Shown: positions 44,487-52,979, counted from the stretch's first letter. The stretch: 64,000 nucleotides of DNA from an uncultured Chryseobacterium sp. (GCF_913776365.1 NZ_CAJYMO010000272.1:1-64000); one strand, 5' to 3'. Numbers and translations: made by a program. The notes: a model not told the origin generated them from the sequence alone.

Positions 44487-44681
44487 TTATTTTTTCAGAA
44501 AAAAACCAATTATTACAATACCGGCTGATATTAGCGAAAATACAATGACAGAGGAAGGATTTGCGAAGTTGACAGTCCAGCCTAATCCTATCCTTTTAGG
44601 AGGAAACATTCTTTTGTCGTTTTTATTGAAATAGAAAAACCCCAACTTCCAGTGGGACGGATCGTGACCGATGTGATTCAT
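44487..44681 (-). CDS. DUF5808 small membrane protein
   Basis: 64 residues. The pattern H-DPSHWKLGFFYFNKNDKR then PPKRIGLGWTVNFANP is the DUF5808 motif, often found at the end of larger membrane proteins; here it stands alone. One C-terminal membrane helix (VIVFSLISAGIVIIGFFL). The DUF5808 part probably sits on one membrane face. Function unknown. 28 nt downstream of the exonuclease gene on the same strand, possibly co-transcribed. Confidence 0.75.
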   Translation of the reverse strand: MNHIGHDPSHWKLGFFYFNKNDKRMFPPKRIGLGWTVNFANPSSVIVFSLISAGIVIIGFFLKK

Positions 44682-44709
44682 GGATATAGAATTTTAAATG
44701 ACCTGTTTA

Positions 44710-45933
44710 TTATTTTGGCAAAGGCAGCGTTTCAAAGTCGCCGCGTAAAAGGGCCAGCTGGAGTTCATTGACTAAATCGGCAGGCTGGAAAAGCAGATCT
44801 ATTTTCAGTTTGGAAAGCTTGCTTAATGTCTGGATCTGGGTAAAAAGATCATAAAACCCGTAAGAAACCACCTTTCCGTTCTCAATAATGAGGAACAGTT
44901 TTTCACCCAGCCTTCTTCCCTGGCCCAGCCAAAGTTCATTTTTTTGCCTGAAACTGATTTTATTCTTAAAAAATTCAACATCGGCATAGGCATCGACTCC
45001 TGTAATAAACTGCACCGCTTTCGCGCCCTGTGTAAAAGACCTGAATTTCAGGATAGGTTTCTCGGTTTTGTTAAGCCTGTTTTTCTCTACAACATATTTC
45101 CCGTTTCTGCAGTACAGACCGAACGGCAGGATTTCTTTCTTCCGGATGCCTTTGGAGCTCAGGATAAGTTTCGCAATGATATCTGTTCCGGTGAGTTCAT
45201 AACTGATCTGTTCCACTTCGTCCTGAACGGGTTCCCATTTTCTGGATTTGGAATTGAATATTTTTTTTGAAAACTTATTGATGTCCTGTACGTAATCTGA
45301 AAAAATGATTTTGCCTGCATTGTTCTGGAAGTAGACAAATCCTTTCTCGTTCGGAAGATCCTGAGTCAGCTCTCTGATTTTGTTGATATAGGTTTTGGCA
45401 TTCAGCTCTTCGTGATGTTCCTGGATAATTTCATTCTCCGTATCTTTTGCCACCAGCAGCCTGAACAGTTCCAGGGTAGCCCGCGCATCTCCATCTGCCC
45501 GGTGAGGGTTGGTTAATGGAATACCCAATGATTTTACCAGCTTCGAGAGTGAATAACTGGCTTCATCAGGGATCAGTTTTTTTGCTAGGGGAATGGTATC
45601 GAGCGTATGGATTTTATAATCATATCCTAATCGTTGGAACGACTGCCGGAGCATACGGTAATCAAATTCGATATTGTGGCCAACCAAAGTGGTATTGGCT
45701 GTAATTTCCACTACCCTTTTTGCAATTTCATGGAATTTCGGAGCGGTTTTCACCATTTTCGGGCTGATGCCGGTAAGTTTCTGTACAAAAGGAGTGATAT
45801 CACTTTCAGGATTGACGAGCGAAATGAACTGATCGGTGATCTTCTGCCCGTCGTACCGGTAAATGGCAATATCGATAATGCATTCTTTTCTATACCCTGC
45901 ACCATTGCTCTCTATATCTATAATGGAATACAT
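44710..45933 (-). CDS. DnaQ-type DEDDh exonuclease with decayed GIY-YIG region
   Basis: 407 residues. N-terminal exonuclease (1-165): Asp6 and Glu8 in IIDIESNG, Asp91 in GHNIEFDYRML, His144 and Asp149 in PHRADGDA, all five DEDDh residues present. Related Bacteroidota proteins fuse this to a UvrC-like GIY-YIG domain. The equivalent region here (about 195-260) reads NEKGFVYFQNNAGKIIFSD, lacking the GIY and YIG tyrosines and the catalytic arginine, but keeping ISYELTGTDIIAKLIL. The C-terminal 140 residues match the rest of that family. Likely trims 3' ends; cleavage by the second domain is improbable. Confidence 0.82.
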   Translation of the reverse strand: MYSIIDIESNGAGYRKECIIDIAIYRYDGQKITDQFISLVNPESDITPFVQKLTGISPKMVKTAPKFHEIAKRVVEITANTTLVGHNIEFDYRMLRQSFQRLGYDYKIHTLDTIPLAKKLIPDEASYSLSKLVKSLGIPLTNPHRADGDARATLELFRLLVAKDTENEIIQEHHEELNAKTYINKIRELTQDLPNEKGFVYFQNNAGKIIFSDYVQDINKFSKKIFNSKSRKWEPVQDEVEQISYELTGTDIIAKLILSSKGIRKKEILPFGLYCRNGKYVVEKNRLNKTEKPILKFRSFTQGAKAVQFITGVDAYADVEFFKNKISFRQKNELWLGQGRRLGEKLFLIIENGKVVSYGFYDLFTQIQTLSKLSKLKIDLLFQPADLVNELQLALLRGDFETLPLPK

Positions 45934-46318
45934 TTCAATTTAAACAAGTTTCTTTTATATATTAATCTTAGTCACAGCTGCCATCATAAGCCCAATACCC
46001 ACTGATAACAAGCTAACAACATAACCCATGCCACAAACCCATAACGGTTTAAGAGGGTTTTCCCGGGGGATACTGAGATGTGAAACCAGCATGCCAAAAC
46101 AGATAAAGGCCAGTCAGTAAAAATAAGTCCGCCAAAAATCCTGTCCAGTCAACCCTGTTCACAACCGGAGACCATCCCGCTAAAATAACAAAAATTACAT
46201 CAAAAGAACCGAAATTCCTATGAATAATATCCGTCACCAGGATGAGAACTCCATTGCAGTAAAGTATAATGCTGCTTTTACTTGTCCTTTTAGATCATGA
46301 TCCTCTGTATCGGCCGCA
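45934..46318. other. Intergenic region between exonuclease and HerA-type genes
   Basis: 385 bp. Contains only the doubtful membrane-like frame listed separately; the remainder (45934-46048) is AT-rich and presumably holds the exonuclease promoter, which I could not place. Confidence 0.4.
46049..46237 (-). pseudogene. Membrane-protein-like ORF without a good start
   Basis: 62 codons from a GTG. The frame stays open another 16 codons upstream with no ATG. Two hydrophobic stretches (FDVIFVILAGWSPVV and GFLADLFLLTGLYLF) look like real membrane helices. It may be a decayed fragment of a membrane-protein gene or a small protein with a non-ATG start. No family recognised. Confidence 0.3.
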
Positions 46319-47842
46319 TTACCTCCTTCTTCCTCCCAGTCCCAGCATCCCCAGTATAGCCTTTGCTCCTTCCCTCATCAGGGTACTGGTAAAAGTACGT
46401 CCCGCTTTGCTTTGAAGGATCTGTTCAAACATACCCGGATCTTCTTTTACAGGCTTTGATTTTTTATCCGGCATCTCTCGTACTGCCGATTCCATTCTTT
46501 TTGCCAGGATTTCATAGGCCGATTCGCGGTCAACCGGATTTTCATATTTGGCAACCAGGCCGGACCGGCGGGTAAGCCCGTCAACTTCGGCATCGCTTAG
46601 TACATCCATCCTGGATTCCGGGGAAATTAGATAGGTATGTACCAACGGTGTCGGGATGCCTTTTTCATCCAGCGCCGTCACCAACGCCTCTCCGATTCCC
46701 AGGTTCTGGATCAGCGAGGAAGCTTCATAAAATGTGGTGGACGGATAATTTTCCACTGCTTTGGAAATCTCTTTCTTGTCTTTTGCCGTAAATCCCCTCA
46801 GGGCATGCTGTATTTTCAGGCCGAGCTGGGACAGCACCGCTTCGGGGACATCCCCCGGAATCTGGGTAATGAAATAAATTCCTACTCCTTTAGAACGGAT
46901 CAGCTTAACCATGGTCTCGATCTGGGAAACCAACGCCTTGGAGGATTCATCAAAAATAAGATGCGCTTCATCGATAAAAAGCACCAGCTTCGGCTTTCCG
47001 CTGTCGCCCTCTTCCGGAAATGCCATATAGATTTCCGCAAAAAGCGAAAGCATAAAGGTGGAAAACAATTGCGGCCTGCTCTGGATATCGGCCACCCTCA
47101 GGATATTCACGACGCCTTTTCCGTCCCGGGTCTGCAGCAGGTCATGGACATCAAAGCTCAGCTCTCCGAAAAATTCAGAAGCGCCCTGCTGTTCCAGCGC
47201 CACAATGGATCTCAGAATCGCTCCCAGCGAGGAGGAAGCTACAGATCCGTAATCGGTAGACAGCTCAGCTTTTCCCTGTGGATTTTCCGTAACATATTGC
47301 AGGACTTTTTTCAGGTCTTTCAGATCCGTAAGCGGAAGCCCCTTGTCATCACAATATTTGAAGACAATGGCCATAATGCTCTGCTGGGTCTCGTTCAGCT
47401 GCAGGATCTTGCTCAGCAGCACCGGCCCGAATTCCGTCACAGTAGCGCGCAGTTTTACGCCTTTTTCTCCCGAGATGGTCATCAGCTCCACGGGAAATGC
47501 CTGAGGCTGATAAGGAAGCTGAGTTTTCGCATACCTTTCCTCAATCACCGGATTCTTTGTGCCGGCTTCAGCAATTCCGGAAAAATCACCTTTAATGTCA
47601 AGCACCAGGGACGGAACTCCCGCATGGGAAAGCTGTTCTGCAAATACCTGCAGGGTTTTGGTCTTTCCGGTTCCGGTAGCTCCGGCAATCAGCCCGTGGC
47701 GGTTTACGGTTTTTAAAGGAATCGATACATTTACTTCCGGTACCACTTCTCCGTCCAGCATCGCCTTACCCAAGATAATATGGTCGCCTTTTGGGATATA
47801 ACGTGAATTCAGTGCTTCAATAAATTGTGTTCTGCCTGCCAT
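46319..47842 (-). CDS. HerA-type ATPase (DUF853/YjgR family)
   Basis: 507 residues. HerA/FtsK-like RecA-fold ATPase: Walker A GATGTGKTKTLQVF near 55, Walker B KLVLFIDEAHLIF near 300, and the arginine-finger/QxP region FITQIPGDVPEAV near 345. The C-terminal tail is Lys/Gly-rich (ILGMLGLGGRRR) and missing the Pro-rich linker of YjgR. Such proteins are hexameric translocases of unclear role; no NurA-like nuclease gene is adjacent, so it is the housekeeping DUF853 type rather than a defence HerA. Confidence 0.9.
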   Translation of the reverse strand: MAGRTQFIEALNSRYIPKGDHIILGKAMLDGEVVPEVNVSIPLKTVNRHGLIAGATGTGKTKTLQVFAEQLSHAGVPSLVLDIKGDFSGIAEAGTKNPVIEERYAKTQLPYQPQAFPVELMTISGEKGVKLRATVTEFGPVLLSKILQLNETQQSIMAIVFKYCDDKGLPLTDLKDLKKVLQYVTENPQGKAELSTDYGSVASSSLGAILRSIVALEQQGASEFFGELSFDVHDLLQTRDGKGVVNILRVADIQSRPQLFSTFMLSLFAEIYMAFPEEGDSGKPKLVLFIDEAHLIFDESSKALVSQIETMVKLIRSKGVGIYFITQIPGDVPEAVLSQLGLKIQHALRGFTAKDKKEISKAVENYPSTTFYEASSLIQNLGIGEALVTALDEKGIPTPLVHTYLISPESRMDVLSDAEVDGLTRRSGLVAKYENPVDRESAYEILAKRMESAVREMPDKKSKPVKEDPGMFEQILQSKAGRTFTSTLMREGAKAILGMLGLGGRRR

Positions 47843-48108
47843 CTCAGTCTTTTAAATGATAAATATAAAGATTTTTTGGAGACTGAAGGGCAATTGCCTT
47901 TCCTTATGATTTATTTCAGATACAACAGACGGTAAATAACAGTATCTTCGCCCTGTTCTGACATTCAGAAAGTTAACGGAACGAATAAGGATGAATAAAA
48001 ACTTTATAGACAATCTCTATCAATATAGATTTTTTAATTTTAATGGGTTTTAAAAAATAAAAACCGATTTTTGTAAGTATTAAAACATTAAAACGATTAC
48101 ATCATACA

Positions 48109-49518
48109 ATGAAAGTCGAACAAATATATACCGGATGTCTTGCTCAGGGTGCCTATTATATTGTATCCGGAAATGAAGCTGCAATCATTGATCCGTTGAG
48201 GGAAATAAAGCCTTATCTGGATCGGCTGGAAAAAGACGGGGTCCGGTTAAAATATATTTTTGAAACCCACTTCCATGCAGATTTCGTTTCGGGACACCTG
48301 GACCTCAGCAATAAAACCGGGGCTCCTATCGTATACGGCCCGACAGCACAACCGGAGTTTGAAGCGATCATTGCAGAAGACGGACAGGTATTTGAAATCG
48401 GCCAGGCAAGGATAAAAGCCCTGCATACGCCCGGACACACCATGGAAAGCACGACTTATCTCCTGATCGATGAGCAAGGCACCGAAACAGCCATCTTTAC
48501 CGGAGACACTTTATTTCTGGGAGATGTAGGAAGACCGGATCTTGCCCAGAAAGCCACCAATCTTACCCAGGAAGACCTGGCAGGGATCCTGTATGACAGC
48601 CTGCAGACGAAAATCATGCCTCTTGAAGACAGCATTACCGTTTATCCTGCTCACGGCGCAGGCTCGGCCTGTGGAAAGAATATGCAGAAAGAAACGGTGG
48701 ATATCCTGGGAAACCAGAAAAAGACAAACTATGCCCTCAACCAGCCGGATAAAGCCTCTTTCATCCGCGAAGTACTGGACGGGCTGACGGCCCCGCCTAA
48801 ATATTTCGGTATGAATGTGGTCCTTAACAAAGGAGGTTACGAAAGCCTTGACAGTGTGATGAACAAAGGCCTTACCCCCGTTCCGGTGGAAAGTTTCGAA
48901 TCTTACGCAGAAGAGACCGGTGCCCTGATCCTGGATACCCGCAGCGCAGCTGAATTCTGTAAGGGATTTATTCCGAATTCTATTAACATTGGCCTGAAAG
49001 GGGACTTTGCTCCCTGGGTAGGGACACTGATTGTAGACGTAAAGCATCCGCTGTTACTGATCGTGGATAAAGGGATGGAAGAAGAGGCCATTACACGGCT
49101 CAGCAGGGTTGGATTTGATAACGTACTGGGCTATCTGGAAGGTGGATTCGAGGCCTGGAAAATCAAAGACAAGGAAACCGATGAAGTCAGAAGAATCACA
49201 CCGGAAGAATTTGCCGCCGTGTTTACGGAACAGTCAAAAGTAATTGATGTCCGCAAGATCACGGAATACTCGGCTGAACATATCAACCATGCTTACAGCA
49301 GGCCCCTGGACACCATCAGCGAATGGGTAAAAACCATTGACGATTCCGAACATTTCTTTCTTCACTGCGCCGGAGGGTACAGAAGCATGATTGCCGCCAG
49401 CATCCTCAATTCACACGGAATCAGGAACTTTACCGAAATCGAAGGCGGCTTTAACGGAATCAAAAAAACGAAAAAATTCCCGACTTCGGACTTTATCTGT
49501 CAGTCGAAAACGGAATAA
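48109..49518 (+). CDS. MBL-fold persulfide dioxygenase-like protein with two rhodanese domains
   Basis: 469 residues. Metallo-beta-lactamase domain (1-245) with iron/zinc motif THFHADFVSGH near 56 and the later ligands in LHTPGHTMES, FTGDTLFLGDVGRPDL and VYPAHGAGSACG: the ETHE1-like glyoxalase II arrangement. Two rhodanese domains follow: the first (about 265-350) has lost the active Cys; the second (about 365-460) keeps it in FLHCAGGYRS. The protein probably oxidises glutathione- or low-thiol persulfides to sulfite and moves the sulfur. Followed 76 nt later by a thioredoxin gene. Confidence 0.92.
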   Translation: MKVEQIYTGCLAQGAYYIVSGNEAAIIDPLREIKPYLDRLEKDGVRLKYIFETHFHADFVSGHLDLSNKTGAPIVYGPTAQPEFEAIIAEDGQVFEIGQARIKALHTPGHTMESTTYLLIDEQGTETAIFTGDTLFLGDVGRPDLAQKATNLTQEDLAGILYDSLQTKIMPLEDSITVYPAHGAGSACGKNMQKETVDILGNQKKTNYALNQPDKASFIREVLDGLTAPPKYFGMNVVLNKGGYESLDSVMNKGLTPVPVESFESYAEETGALILDTRSAAEFCKGFIPNSINIGLKGDFAPWVGTLIVDVKHPLLLIVDKGMEEEAITRLSRVGFDNVLGYLEGGFEAWKIKDKETDEVRRITPEEFAAVFTEQSKVIDVRKITEYSAEHINHAYSRPLDTISEWVKTIDDSEHFFLHCAGGYRSMIAASILNSHGIRNFTEIEGGFNGIKKTKKFPTSDFICQSKTE

Positions 49519-49594
49519 GAAATAAAATCCCCTTTCCGGACGAAAAGCTTCTTAAGAACGGTCCGTCCGGAAAATCAATTAAAAACCCAACCCT

Positions 49595-49894
49595 ATGTCA
49601 CAGAAATTTCAGGAAATCATCGACTCGGAAAGACCCGTACTTATTGATTTTTTCGCCACGTGGTGCCAGCCCTGCAAAGTACAGTCTTCCGTACTGAATA
49701 CGGTAAAGGAAAATGTAGGCGAAGGAGCCCGGATCATTAAAGTAGATGTCGACCAGTATCCGGCTTTGGCCGCCCAATATGGCGTTCGCGGAGTACCTAC
49801 CCTGGCGATTTTCAAAAACGGGGAAATGCTCTGGAAGGAAAGCGGCGTTCACGATGTGAATACCCTTACGCAGCTTCTTCAGCAGTACCGGTAA
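49595..49894 (+). CDS. Thioredoxin with WCQPC active site
   Basis: 99 residues, one thioredoxin fold. The active site is ATWCQPCK instead of the usual WCGPC; the cis-proline motif RGVPTLAIFKNG is normal. No signal peptide, so cytoplasmic. Placed directly downstream of the MBL-rhodanese gene, it likely reduces or regenerates persulfide intermediates for that enzyme. Gln in the CxxC dipeptide alters redox potential in other family members; direction not inferred here. Confidence 0.92.
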   Translation: MSQKFQEIIDSERPVLIDFFATWCQPCKVQSSVLNTVKENVGEGARIIKVDVDQYPALAAQYGVRGVPTLAIFKNGEMLWKESGVHDVNTLTQLLQQYR

Positions 49895-49920
49895 GTCATA
49901 TGGATGCAGAGATATTTTAA

Positions 49921-49944
49921 AGAAGCAGGCCTTCGCCTGCTTCT
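49921..49944 (+). terminator. Terminator-like hairpin after thioredoxin gene
   Basis: Perfect 10-bp arms AGAAGCAGGC and GCCTGCTTCT with CTTC loop, starting 27 nt after the thioredoxin stop. Only a weak U-tract follows. Confidence 0.6.
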
Positions 49945-50045
49945 CTGTTATATAAGATCCTGAAAAAGGGTTTAACGATCTGACGCTACCACTGTGAATT
50001 CATTCTGCTTCAGATCAAATATCCCAGTCAAAACGTATCCTTATT

Positions 50046-50798
50046 TTACATTTGAACTGAAAAGACATCACGATCATTGAGGAAGCTGAAATGGTTCCTG
50101 AAATCGTTCAGTTCTGAAAGGCTTAGCTCAGCACTGACAAGGTTCCCGGTTTTCCGGGCAATTTCAGTTCCGTCAGGGGAAAAGCAATGGGAGCTTTCCC
50201 GGTACACCAGGTCATTCCCATCGGTACCGATCCTGTTCAGCCCGAATACATAAGAAAGATTCTCAATAGCCCGTGCCTTCAGCAGGTGTTCCCAGGCCCC
50301 GACTCTTTTTTCCGGCCAGTTCGCCACATACAGCATCGCATCGTAGTCATCGTTGTTTCTGGAAAAAACAGGAAACCGGAGATCATAGCATACCTGAAGC
50401 AGAATTCTGAATCCTTTATATGACACAATGGAGCGCTCCCGGCCACGGGTATACACTTCGTCTTCACCTGAAAATGAAAACAGGTGCCTTTTATCATAAA
50501 AATCAACCCTGCCATCCGGCTGTACAAAATACATCCGGTTATAGAAATTCCCCTCTTCTTCCACCGGAGCACTGCCGCAGAATGCGGAATTTTTCTTACG
50601 CGCCATTTTTTTCAGGAATTCCAGGGACTCCTGATGACGGTCGGAAACTTCAGCAGCATCCATGCAGAAACCCGTGGAAAACATTTCCGGTAACAGGAAA
50701 AGGTCTGCCTCCTGATCATGCAGTTCGAACTCAATGATTTCAAAGTTTTTTTCTTTGTTTTTCCAGACAATATCCAGATTCAGTCCCGTAATTTTCAT
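50046..50798 (-). CDS. Omega-amidase / nitrilase superfamily hydrolase
   Basis: 250 residues. Carbon-nitrogen hydrolase fold with the Glu-Lys-Cys triad: Glu38 in LLPEMFSTGF, Lys near 106 in YDKRHLFSF, Cys near 137 in LLQVCYDLRFP. The pattern SFSGEDEVYTRG matches YafV-type omega-amidases, which hydrolyse 2-oxoglutaramate and 2-oxosuccinamate arising from glutamine/asparagine transaminases. Cytoplasmic. Divergent from the beta-barrel gene that follows. Confidence 0.88.
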   Translation of the reverse strand: MKITGLNLDIVWKNKEKNFEIIEFELHDQEADLFLLPEMFSTGFCMDAAEVSDRHQESLEFLKKMARKKNSAFCGSAPVEEEGNFYNRMYFVQPDGRVDFYDKRHLFSFSGEDEVYTRGRERSIVSYKGFRILLQVCYDLRFPVFSRNNDDYDAMLYVANWPEKRVGAWEHLLKARAIENLSYVFGLNRIGTDGNDLVYRESSHCFSPDGTEIARKTGNLVSAELSLSELNDFRNHFSFLNDRDVFSVQM

Positions 50799-50825
50799 AG
50801 AAGGTATTAAAGTTTAATAAAAATA

Positions 50826-50869
50826 CGGTTTTATTTCTGATGCGGTTTTATTTTTGATGCGGATATTTG
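50826..50869 (+). repeat. 17-bp tandem repeat containing a -7 box
   Basis: Unit CGGTTTTATTTYTGATG occurs twice in tandem (50826-50842, 50843-50859) with a partial third (50860-50869). The second copy contains TATTTTTG (50849-50856), a match to the -7 box. It lies between the divergent omega-amidase and beta-barrel genes and is probably the promoter of the latter. Confidence 0.7.
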
Positions 50870-50897
50870 TTACGTTTTTATCTGAAAAATATAATTT

Positions 50898-51338
50898 ATG
50901 AAGAAACTGATGTTTACAGCTTTGCTGATGATGGCCGGAACGGCAGCGCAGGCACAGGCCTGGACAGGAAAAGGGGACCAGAAGATCAATGCAGGATTCA
51001 GTGTCTGGGGTTACGGAACAGGCATTGCCGGAACCTATGACTACGGTTTGAACAGGCTGATCTCCGTAGGTGCCGGACTGAATGTTTATTTTGACAATTA
51101 CCGGGATAACGATGATGACAACAGGGCATTTGTTTTCGGACGGCTGAATTTCCACCTGAAAGATGCCCTCGATCTTCCTGAAAAACTGGATATTTACCCG
51201 GGTGTAGACCTGGGTGTCGTGGGACGTGATTTCGGGATCGGAGCCCACATTGGTGCACGGTACTTTTTTACGGAGAGAATCGGGGTTTTTGCAGAAGTCG
51301 GAAACAATGGCAGCCTGGGCGTGTCCATTAATCTGTAG
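50898..51338 (+). CDS. Small outer-membrane beta-barrel protein (DUF6646-like)
   Basis: 146 residues. Signal peptide (MKKLMFTALLMMAGTAAQA, cut before QAW). The mature part alternates hydrophobic and polar residues with turns (GKGDQKINAGFSVWGYGTG, DNYRDNDDDNRAF, GARYFFTERIG) and ends in the beta-strand GSLGVSINL, consistent with an eight-strand barrel. I recall the family as DUF6646; function unknown. Own promoter repeat and terminator. Confidence 0.75.
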   Translation: MKKLMFTALLMMAGTAAQAQAWTGKGDQKINAGFSVWGYGTGIAGTYDYGLNRLISVGAGLNVYFDNYRDNDDDNRAFVFGRLNFHLKDALDLPEKLDIYPGVDLGVVGRDFGIGAHIGARYFFTERIGVFAEVGNNGSLGVSINL

Positions 51339-51359
51339 AAAATCTTGTATTTATATGAC

Positions 51360-51386
51360 AAAGCTTCCTGAAACGGGAAGCTTTTT
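51360..51386 (+). terminator. Terminator of the beta-barrel gene
   Basis: Perfect 9-bp arms AAAGCTTCC and GGAAGCTTT with a 7-nt loop and T-run. The -33 box of rseP begins 2 nt after the T-run, so the two elements abut. Confidence 0.85.
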
Positions 51387-51387
51387 A

Positions 51388-51418
51388 TTTGGCATCCTTT
51401 TGATAATTGTTACCTTTG
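51388..51418 (+). promoter_or_regulatory. Promoter of rseP
   Basis: TTTG, 19 nt, TACCTTTG: both halves match the Bacteroidota consensus. It ends 23 nt before the rseP ATG. Confidence 0.8.
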
Positions 51419-51441
51419 CAAATTAAACATAAAAAGCATTA

Positions 51442-52791
51442 ATGGAAATAGCAATCAAACTGTTTCAATTTATATTGAGCATTTCTATCCTGGTCATCCT
51501 TCACGAACTCGGGCATTTCTTACCCGCCAAATGGTTCAAGACCAAAGTTGAAAAATTCTATCTGTTCTTCGATCCCTGGTTTTCACTGGTAAAGAAAAAA
51601 GTAGGTGAAACCGAGTATGGAATCGGCTGGCTTCCTTTCGGAGGCTATGTAAAAATCGCCGGAATGGTGGATGAGAGCATGGATACGGAACAATTGAAGC
51701 AGCCTGCACAGCCATGGGAATTCAGGGCAAAACCGGCCTGGCAGAGGCTGATTATCATGCTGGGAGGTGTTACGGTAAACTTTTTCCTGGCCTGGTTTAT
51801 TTACACCTGCCTTTCCTTGTTCAACGGAGAAGTATATGCAGACCTTAATAAATTCAGCAATGGGATCGGCGTTACGGAAGCAGGAAGAAAGATGGGCTTT
51901 GAAAACGGTGATAAGATCATCAGCATCGACGGAAAGCCTGCTGAACGGCTGGATAATGCTTCTATCAATATCTTACTGGGCGACAATGCTACCGTATTGA
52001 GAAACGGAAAGGAAATTACGTTCCCGATCAATAAAGAAGGCGTGGCAGAAGTACTGAAACAGAGGGAAGCCAAAATGTACATTGCACCGAGATTCCCAAT
52101 GACCGTAGATTCCCTGGTAACGCCGTCTGCAAAGGCTTCGGGACTGCTGAAAGGCGACCGTATTGTTTCCGTAAACGGTAAAGCGACTCCTTTTTTTGAT
52201 GAAGTCGGGACGGTGCTTACTGAAAACAAAGGTAAAAACGTAGCAATCGAAGTGCTTAGAAACGGAAAGCAGGAAACCCTGTCTGCTGCAGTAGACAAAA
52301 ACGGGAAACTGGGCGTTGCTGTAGACCAGGCTGGCGTGAATAACGTGATTACGGATAAAAAATATTCTTTCGGAGAAGCCATCCCAAGAGGTTTTGTGCG
52401 CACCATTGAGGCATTGACCATGCAGGTGAAACAATTCAAGATCATGTTCAACTCCAAAATCCAGGGTTATAAAAACGTAGGCGGCCCTATCGCCATCATT
52501 AAGAATATGCCGATTGACAAAAGTTCAGACGGCGACATTTCCATCAACTGGACTGCTTTCTGGAGTTTTACCGCGATGTTTTCCGTATGGCTTGCTTTCC
52601 TGAACCTGATCCCGATTCCCGGACTGGACGGAGGCCACGTTATTTTCACGTTGTACGAAATGATTGTAGGGAAACCGGTTCCGCAAAAAGTTTTGGAAAA
52701 TGCCCAGATGATTGGGGTAGTATTCCTATTAGGACTCATGATCCTCATTTTTGGAAGTGATATTTTCAAGGTATTTACCGGGAAATTATAA
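51442..52791 (+). CDS. rseP: Site-2 intramembrane metalloprotease RseP
   Basis: 449 residues. First membrane helix carries the zinc motif HELGHF (His21, Glu22, His25); two PDZ-like domains occupy about 115-320; the last third has NLIPIPGLDGGHV with the catalytic Asp near 395, then a final helix. It cleaves membrane-bound anti-sigma or regulatory proteins within the bilayer and clears signal-peptide remnants. Complete. Followed by the two tRNA-Asn units. Confidence 0.96.
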   Translation: MEIAIKLFQFILSISILVILHELGHFLPAKWFKTKVEKFYLFFDPWFSLVKKKVGETEYGIGWLPFGGYVKIAGMVDESMDTEQLKQPAQPWEFRAKPAWQRLIIMLGGVTVNFFLAWFIYTCLSLFNGEVYADLNKFSNGIGVTEAGRKMGFENGDKIISIDGKPAERLDNASINILLGDNATVLRNGKEITFPINKEGVAEVLKQREAKMYIAPRFPMTVDSLVTPSAKASGLLKGDRIVSVNGKATPFFDEVGTVLTENKGKNVAIEVLRNGKQETLSAAVDKNGKLGVAVDQAGVNNVITDKKYSFGEAIPRGFVRTIEALTMQVKQFKIMFNSKIQGYKNVGGPIAIIKNMPIDKSSDGDISINWTAFWSFTAMFSVWLAFLNLIPIPGLDGGHVIFTLYEMIVGKPVPQKVLENAQMIGVVFLLGLMILIFGSDIFKVFTGKL

Positions 52792-52818
52792 TATTTTTTA
52801 AAAATTTAAAAAAAATAG

Positions 52819-52849
52819 TTGCGCAGTACAGATATTCGTCCTATATTTG
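52819..52849 (+). promoter_or_regulatory. Promoter of first tRNA-Asn
   Basis: TTG, 20 nt, TATATTTG; full consensus, 23 nt before the tRNA. The bases following the -7 box (CACCACT) are repeated before the second copy. Confidence 0.85.
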
Positions 52850-52872
52850 CACCACTTAAAACAGAAGGACAT

Positions 52873-52946
52873 TCCTCCTTAGCTCAGTTGGTTAGAGCAT
52901 CTGACTGTTAATCAGAGGGTCGCTGGTTCGAGCCCAGCAGGAGGAG
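52873..52946 (+). tRNA. tRNA-Asn (GTT), copy 1
   Basis: 74 nt, complete cloverleaf: acceptor arms TCCTCCT and AGGAGGA, anticodon stem TCTGA/TCAGA with loop CTGTTAA (anticodon GTT), T-stem GCTGG/CCAGC with loop TTCGAGC, discriminator G. CCA is not encoded. Decodes AAY. Identical to copy 2. Confidence 0.97.
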
Positions 52947-52950
52947 CAAG

Positions 52951-52979
52951 AAGGCTTACAGCAATGTAGGCCTTTTTTT
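52951..52979 (+). terminator. Terminator of tRNA-Asn copy 1
   Basis: Stem AAGGCTTACA / TGTAGGCCTT (one G-T wobble) with a GCAA tetraloop and seven T. Same architecture as that of copy 2. Confidence 0.85.

Noticed and set aside
46637-47716. 359-codon plus-strand ORF
   Set aside because: Antisense shadow of the HerA-type ATPase gene; no recognisable protein pattern.
46319-47842. HerA-NurA or other HerA-based defence system
   Set aside because: No nuclease or defence partner adjacent; motifs and ends fit the housekeeping DUF853/YjgR family.
51801-52457. 218-codon minus-strand ORF
   Set aside because: Antisense to rseP; low-complexity Ser/Phe/Pro translation without family features.
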